NCBI GenBank assembly: GCA_037039685.1
Contig: JAWNGF010000008.1
Coordinates: 868,001 to 932,000, forward strand
DNA: 64,000 bases
Source of the DNA: Ceratobasidium sp. AG-K
Lineage: Eukaryota > Basidiomycota > Agaricomycetes > Cantharellales > Ceratobasidiaceae
Reading direction: 5' to 3'
Positions 59,335-64,000 of this stretch are shown here, piece after piece (within the stretch, counting starts at the first letter, position 1; every line of letters begins with the position of its first letter). The position numbers and the translations under genes are program-made. Under the pieces are notes generated by a model. It ran no database searches and was not told the DNA's origin. It saw nothing but the letters and a program-made list of their open reading frames with translations.

Positions 59335-61130
59335 ATGTCTGCTCACCCCAAGACCGACTTGTCCATTCCCAAGACTCAAAAAGTCGCCATCTTCGAGAAG
59401 GCGGGTGGCCCCGTCCAAATCGTCGAGAAGCCTGTCGTCCAAGAGTCTGAGCTCAAGGCTGGCGAGGTCTTGGTGAAGGTCATGTACTCGGGGTATGTCA
59501 CTTCACACGTCGGGGTCGCATTGCCGGCGGGAGTTTTAGTTCCGGCGGCAACTACTTGCGGCACGACGGTATCTCTTTCTTCGAGATTGCGTGCTAATTT
59601 CGTCCCACAGTGTCTGTCACACCGATCTACATGCGCTCCTTGGCGACTGGCCATTGGAATCCAAGCTTCCCCTCATTGGCGGCCACGAAGGATCCGGCAA
59701 GTACACCTTAGCCTTTAGGGCGTTCGTTGCTAATTATCTCACGGTGTAGGCTTCGTTGTTGCCATCGGCAAAGGCACTAGTTCGCCTATCAAGGTCGGTC
59801 AGGCCGTCGGCATCAAGTGGCTCGCCACTAGTTGCTTGTCGTGTGAAGCTTGCGCACGAGGTGAGTTATCTTTAGTTTCGATGATGCTATAAAGGCTTCG
59901 GCGCTCACAAATTACATCATCTTTCTCTAGGGTGAGATCACAATCTCGATACTGGTGTTCACATGGCTGATTACGATCGACTTGCGTCTAAACTAAATAT
60001 CCTACAGAAATGAGTCTGTGTGTCCAGATGCTCAGTGCTCCGGGTACACTGTCGATGGGTCGTTCCAACAATACGCTGTTAGGTAAGTCATCGTTCCATT
60101 ACTTCAATGTAGCAAATTACTGACGCATGTGTGCGCAGCTATGCCGCCCACGTGACGCCAATTCCTGAATGTATGCACATGCATTATTCCCGAGGCCTTC
60201 GGATAGAAGCTAACACTCACGTCATTAGCTATTGGACTTGATCTGGCTGCGCCTATTCTATGTGCCGGCGTTACGGTCTTCAAGGTATGGATCATGAACC
60301 TTGCTGAGCTCCACACGTGTGCGAACGATTGGTTTGTGTAGGCTATTAAGTCGGCCAACACTCAGCCGGGCGATATCATTGTGATCTCTGGCGCAGGAGG
60401 TGGACTGGGTATGTGCTTTGACCACAGACAGGTTGTCCAAACTCAACCCTCACTCCCCAACGATAGGCCATCTTGCTATCCAGTACGCTATCAACGGCTT
60501 TGGATTGCGTGTCATCGCCCTCGACACTGGCGACGAGAAGAAGGCTCTCTGTAGCAAACTCGGTGCCGAATCTTTCATTGATTTCAAGGTATGTGATCTA
60601 TGCCCTGTAGGTGTTTACGATTCTAATTAATGTGTTATAGACCTCCCCGAATGTGATCGAGGAGATCAAGAAGGTCGCTGATGGTCTTGGTCCCCACGCT
60701 GCGATTGTCGCGAGCGCAGCCTCTGCCGGATACGACCAGGCTCTGCAATATCTTCGCGCGGGAGGAACCCTCGTCGCCGTTGGTCTCCCTCCTGGTGCCA
60801 AGATTGAGGCTGACGTCTTGTGAGTTCCATGGTATTACCTTGGTCAACAGGCTCTGACCGGGGGAATTTTCTGCAGCTGGACCGTCGTCCGCAGCATCAC
60901 CGTAAAGGGCAGCTACGTCGGAAACCGTGAAGACGCCCGCCAAGCCTTGGATATCGCCGCTCGTGGGCGCGTGCGCACAACCTATCGCATCGAGCCCTTG
61001 GCGGCGCTTCCCGAAGTCTTTAAGGAGATGAAGGAGGGCAGGCTTGCTGGCCGTGTCGTTTTGGACTTGGTAAGTCGCAAATTCTACATCCGTTAATCTG
61101 ATACTAAATACGATCTTGTAGTGGAAGTAA
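59335..61130 (+). CDS. zinc alcohol dehydrogenase, copy 1
   Basis: This is a cytosolic medium-chain NAD-dependent alcohol dehydrogenase of the yeast ADH type, interconverting ethanol and acetaldehyde or related alcohols. Exons are 59335-59492, 59611-59696, 59750-59860, 59931, 60008-60082, 60139-60172, 60229-60284, 60342-60408, 60467-60588, 60641-60819, 60877-61069 and 61122-61130. Catalytic zinc ligands are in [15 protein letters not shown] and GGHEGSG. Structural zinc cysteines are in [15 protein letters not shown]. The Rossmann motif is [15 protein letters not shown]. The protein ends RVVLDLWK, with the last three codons in a 9-nt exon. Two features are odd. One intron is GC-AG (59697-59749). 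A single-nucleotide exon (59931) is needed to complete the Gly codon of ARGNES. About 87-90 percent of the architecture is shared with the copy immediately downstream. Confidence 0.93.
59697..59749 (+). other. GC-AG intron in alcohol dehydrogenase copy 1
   Basis: The exon ends GGATCCG and the intron starts GCAAGTACACC, ending GTGTAG, 53 nt. Splicing gives the family sequence HEGSGFVVAIG. The GT four bases further on would break the frame. The downstream paralogue has a GT donor at the same site. Confidence 0.85.
59861..60007 (+). other. twin intron around a 1-nt exon (alcohol dehydrogenase copy 1)
   Basis: The first intron is 59861-59930 (GTGAGT ... TCTCTAG, 70 nt), the exon is the single base G at 59931, and the second intron is 59932-60007 (GTGAGA ... 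CTACAG, 76 nt). The glycine codon is assembled from three exons: G (59860), G (59931) and A (60008). A single large intron would shift the frame. Confidence 0.8.
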
Positions 61131-61856
61131 AAGCGTTCAAAGGTGCTCGAGTGATGAGCGGGTAAAATGGAATGGTCCTCTCTACAGTGTATGGAAGCAT
61201 GAGTGTTGGTTTCAAACTGTGCCTCGGTTTGTAATGTGTTAAATGTATGAATGCATTTCCTTTATATTGCAAACCTTGTTGGGTGTCTGGCTGGTACGAT
61301 ATAGTGGATTGACTGGCGAGCCATACTATATCCAGGCTTGCACACTACAAGAATTTCGTAGCGTTATCCGCGCGGATCAGATTCACAAAGAAGTCGGACT
61401 GAGAGCCACAGATTGGATGGGGGATGGTTTATTACTTCGGCTTGGCGACATCAATAATTGAAATTTACAATAGAGAGCGTGACTCTTCATTGAGTTATTC
61501 GCGCATATATCAAAAATACAGTGCGTATGTCAATACTTAAATGCATTTCTACACGAGTTGTCCGAGTATCGAAGCGTCCACCGCAGGGGATTTGCGCATA
61601 TAATGAGTGGTCAGTTAGCACAACTAGCGGATTCAGGAGTCCAAGATGCAATGATGCCCGGCGATTTGGGAATCCTGCGGCTTGCTTGGAATTTGCCTCC
61701 TTCCAGGAATGGACATGTGTATTGCGCCCAAGGTGCCAGACCAGGGATGTGGCGCCTAGACGGAAATACATAAATCAACGGGGGCTAAGCGAAACACACT
61801 CCCCATTACTACTATTTACTCCCCAGTAGCACTCAGCCTCTATACATCTTCTTGCT
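61131..61856. other. spacer between the tandem alcohol dehydrogenases
   Basis: This holds the 3' flank of copy 1 and the promoter of copy 2. Only short shadow frames occur and no gene is seen. Confidence 0.5.
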
Positions 61857-63641
61857 ATGATTTCCAGTCATCCAACCACCGACCTTACTGTACCAATGAC
61901 GCAAAAGGCTGCAGTAGTTGAAGCAGCCGGAAATCCTGTTCGAATCGTTGAGAAAGCAGTCGTGCAAGAGTCTGAGTTGAAGTCAGGGGAGGTACTGGTA
62001 AAAATATTATACTCAGGGTGGGTGATTCAGGTTCAAGCATGAGACATAACTTCATTGAGACACCTGAACTCTCTGAATTGCTCTAATTTCTGTCGCTGGT
62101 GCTGTCATTGACGTGGAGATATACTTCATAGAGTCTGTCATACAGACCTCCATGCTGCACGTGGCGAGGTTACCTTCCCTTTACCATACCCCTTTGTGGG
62201 TGGACACGAAGGTGCAGGTGCGTAAACTAGGTTCGACAAACACCCGGAAATTCACATTGTCCGTATCAAGGATTCATCGTCGCTATTGGCGCGGGAACCG
62301 AGACCCGACTCAAGGTTGGACAAGCTGTTGGAGTGAAATGGATTGCGACAAGCTGTTTATCTTGTGAAGCTTGCGCTAGAGGTGAGGTTGATTCGGAGCT
62401 ATCAATACTGGGCTTACATTTAATGATCCTTTTGCACGACAGGGTGACCTGTTTATGCCGGAGGATCAAGAGTCAAAGTCGTTAACTCTAATTACAGAAA
62501 CGAGCCAATCTGCGAGAGTAGTCTGCGCACCGGACTTTCGGTAGATGGGACGTTCCAGCAGTATGTTGTTAGGTACGTTCTGAAAGTTTTACAAAGATCG
62601 GCTGCTTGCTCAATAGCCTTGCCATTCCTTTCAGTTATGCAGCCCATGTGACACCAATCCCAGAATGTATGCGCGACAATAATAGCATAATACCGCGCTT
62701 AATCTTATTGTGCAGCTATACCACTTTACACAGCGGCTCCGATTCTATGCGCGGGCGTGACTGCGTACAAAGTAAGTTGAAGTGGTTTCCCGACTAGTCG
62801 TCCAAGGCTCCAATGATGGCATACAGGCAATCAAGCAAGCCAACACCCAGCCTGGCGACATTGTGGTAATCTCAGGAGCCGGAGGGGGGTTAGGTATGTA
62901 TGATCATGCTTCAATTTTGATTGTACCGGGAGGTGGCTTACCTCGATCCGTAGGGCACCTCGCGGTTCAATATGCTGTAAATGGATTTGGTTTGCGCGTT
63001 ATCGCCATCGATACCGGGGATCATAAGAGGGAGCTATGTCAAAGCTTGGGGGCCGAGAAGTTTGTTGATTTCAAGGCAAGAACTAATACGCTCGACCTCG
63101 ATTGGAAGCAGCGCTGAATTTCGTCAAACCGACAGACATCCACCAACGTCGCTGAAGACGTTAGACACGCAGCTGATGGGAAGGGAGCGCACGCTGTGAT
63201 TGTAACCAGCGGTTCCTCAGCGGCGTATGATCTCGCACTGCAATACCTTCGAGCTGGTGGGACACTTATGGCCGTGGGAGCCCCCCCAGATGCCGAAATT
63301 CGCTTGAACGTTCCGTGAGTCATCGCCAATTAATAGTCGTCGCAAATGGCATTTTATATATATCTTAACTGTTACGCACATTTAGTATGGCCATTGGGCT
63401 CAGCATCACGGTCAAAGGAAGCTATGTTGGAAATCGTGAAGACGCTCGCCAGGCTCTCGACATGGCAGCTCGTGGGCGAGTAAAGACCACGTGTCGGGTT
63501 GAATCGCTGGATAAGATCAACGTGGTACTTGACGAATTGCAGTCTGGCGCGCTTTCTGGCCGGGTTGTGCTCGACATGGTAGGTTCGGTGGTTGAGGACT
63601 TGTGATGTGACTTAATAGATATTTTCTACTAGTGGAGTTAA
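61857..63641 (+). CDS. zinc alcohol dehydrogenase, copy 2
   Basis: This is a tandem paralogue of the preceding gene with the same exon plan: 61857-62017, 62132-62217, 62271-62381, 62443, 62498-62572, 62635-62666, 62716-62771, 62827-62894, 62954-63075, 63136-63314, 63386-63578 and 63633-63641. Boundaries were set by frame and may be off by a base in the small exons. Zinc ligands ([34 protein letters not shown]) and the nucleotide loop ([15 protein letters not shown]) are intact. Differences cluster after the structural zinc lobe and in the last third ([31 protein letters not shown]), so substrate range may differ. The 1-nt exon is conserved (62443). Its GC-AG intron is at another position (63076-63135). 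If the final intron is retained the protein would instead end at 63605. Confidence 0.88.
62382..62497 (+). other. twin intron around a 1-nt exon (alcohol dehydrogenase copy 2)
   Basis: The introns are 62382-62442 (GTGAGG ... ACGACAG, 61 nt) and 62444-62497 (GTGACC ... ATTACAG, 54 nt), separated by the single base G at 62443. The Gly codon of ARGNEP comes from 62381, 62443 and 62498. Position and phases match the upstream copy, although the intron sequences have diverged. Confidence 0.8.
63076..63135 (+). other. GC-AG intron in alcohol dehydrogenase copy 2
   Basis: The exon ends GATTTCAAG and the intron starts GCAAGAAC, ending CCGACAG, 60 nt. The product [13 protein letters not shown] aligns with [13 protein letters not shown] of copy 1, where the same intron begins GTATGT. 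Confidence 0.8.
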
Positions 63642-63957
63642 CTACGACAGCTACCAAACTATCCAATGATGATATGTAATCTTGACACCATGCATGAAGG
63701 AATTTCCATTTTTGTGTTTTGAGTAGCCGGGTGCTTGGTATCTGGTGACAAGCGCCGGCGCCTTGCAATTGCAATTGAAGCAAACAAGAGCCTCCAACCA
63801 ACAACCATCACCACTAGGCTCCTGCACGCTGGCACTCATATCCTAACCTGGCATCATCATTCAAATTCAACGCCAATAATTGGCCACCAGCTGTCTGATT
63901 ATTTCGGTCCTTTCATTGGTTCCGGCCCAAACAGCACCCGGTCACTATAAATACAGA
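63642..63957. other. intergenic region with promoter-like end
   Basis: No gene is seen. A TATAAATA motif at 63946-63953 lies only a few bases before the ATG at 63958. If it is a working TATA box, translation of the next gene may start further right, outside the window. Confidence 0.4.
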
Positions 63958-64000
63958 ATGTCCGACGCCAATGAACGAACCCAGTTGCTCCCGGGCGGGT
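63958..64000 (+). CDS. start of a gene cut by the window edge
   Basis: The ATG at 63958 opens MSDANERTQLLPGG. The acidic di-leucine type motif ERTQLLP is common at the N-terminus of vacuolar and endosomal membrane transporters in fungi. Only 14 codons are visible, so the family cannot be named. The start is uncertain because a TATA-like motif is so near. Confidence 0.35.
   Translation, partial: MSDANERTQLLPGG

Overview
This window is nuclear DNA from a filamentous basidiomycete, most likely an Agaricomycete. Genes carry many GT-AG introns of about 47-75 nt with TACTAAT/CTAAC-like branch points and sit on both strands with no operon logic. The fungal families present are NACHT-WD40 STAND proteins, an ERG2 sterol isomerase, kynurenine-pathway 3-HAO, an alpha-arrestin and a GH51 arabinofuranosidase. 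The layout of the NACHT-WD40 proteins resembles those I know from Rhizoctonia/Ceratobasidiaceae. That species guess rests on recall of family style, not on a search.

Layout. At 0.3-8.3 kb lies a divergent pair of NACHT-WD40 (NLR-like) genes. The plus-strand gene is intact at about 1,519 residues. The minus-strand partner has lost its whole NACHT domain and carries an in-frame stop. At 8.5-11.5 kb is a secreted GH51 alpha-L-arabinofuranosidase (minus). At 13.3-15.2 kb is a taxilin-like coiled-coil gene with a SUMO-like domain in its middle (plus). At 15.5-17.0 kb is UDP-GlcNAc pyrophosphorylase (minus), and at 17.8-19.0 kb a secreted PLC-like phosphodiesterase (minus). At 19.7-23.2 kb is a large alpha-arrestin-like protein (plus). 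At 23.7-29.6 kb two paralogous GNAT acetyltransferases (minus) bracket 3-HAO (minus) and ERG2 (plus). At 29.7-39.7 kb there is a 10-kb gene-poor stretch.

At 39.7-41.9 kb is an amidase (plus), at 42.0-42.7 kb a mitochondrial ribosomal protein bL9 (minus), and at 43.2-45.6 kb a gamma-tubulin complex component (plus). At 45.85-54.15 kb is a single giant reading frame of 18 exons (about 2,464 codons) joining a CCCH zinc finger, a roughly 1,900-residue disordered region, an ankyrin-like segment and a ClpB/Skd3-type AAA+ domain. At 54.4-57.2 kb is an uncharacterised disordered protein (minus). At 59.3-63.6 kb are two tandem zinc alcohol dehydrogenases (plus), and the first codons of another gene sit at the right edge.

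The most unusual signals are in splicing. Both alcohol dehydrogenases need the same 1-nucleotide exon, flanked by two ordinary introns, to keep frame through the structural zinc lobe, and the amidase needs a 2-nucleotide exon at its catalytic loop. GC-AG introns occur at different positions in the two alcohol dehydrogenases and in 3-HAO. Domain-level oddities are the SUMO-like/taxilin chimera, the CCCH-disordered-ankyrin-AAA giant, and the NACHT-less NLR. All gene models were spliced by eye from reading frame and family homology. Where an exon junction is uncertain the entry says so.
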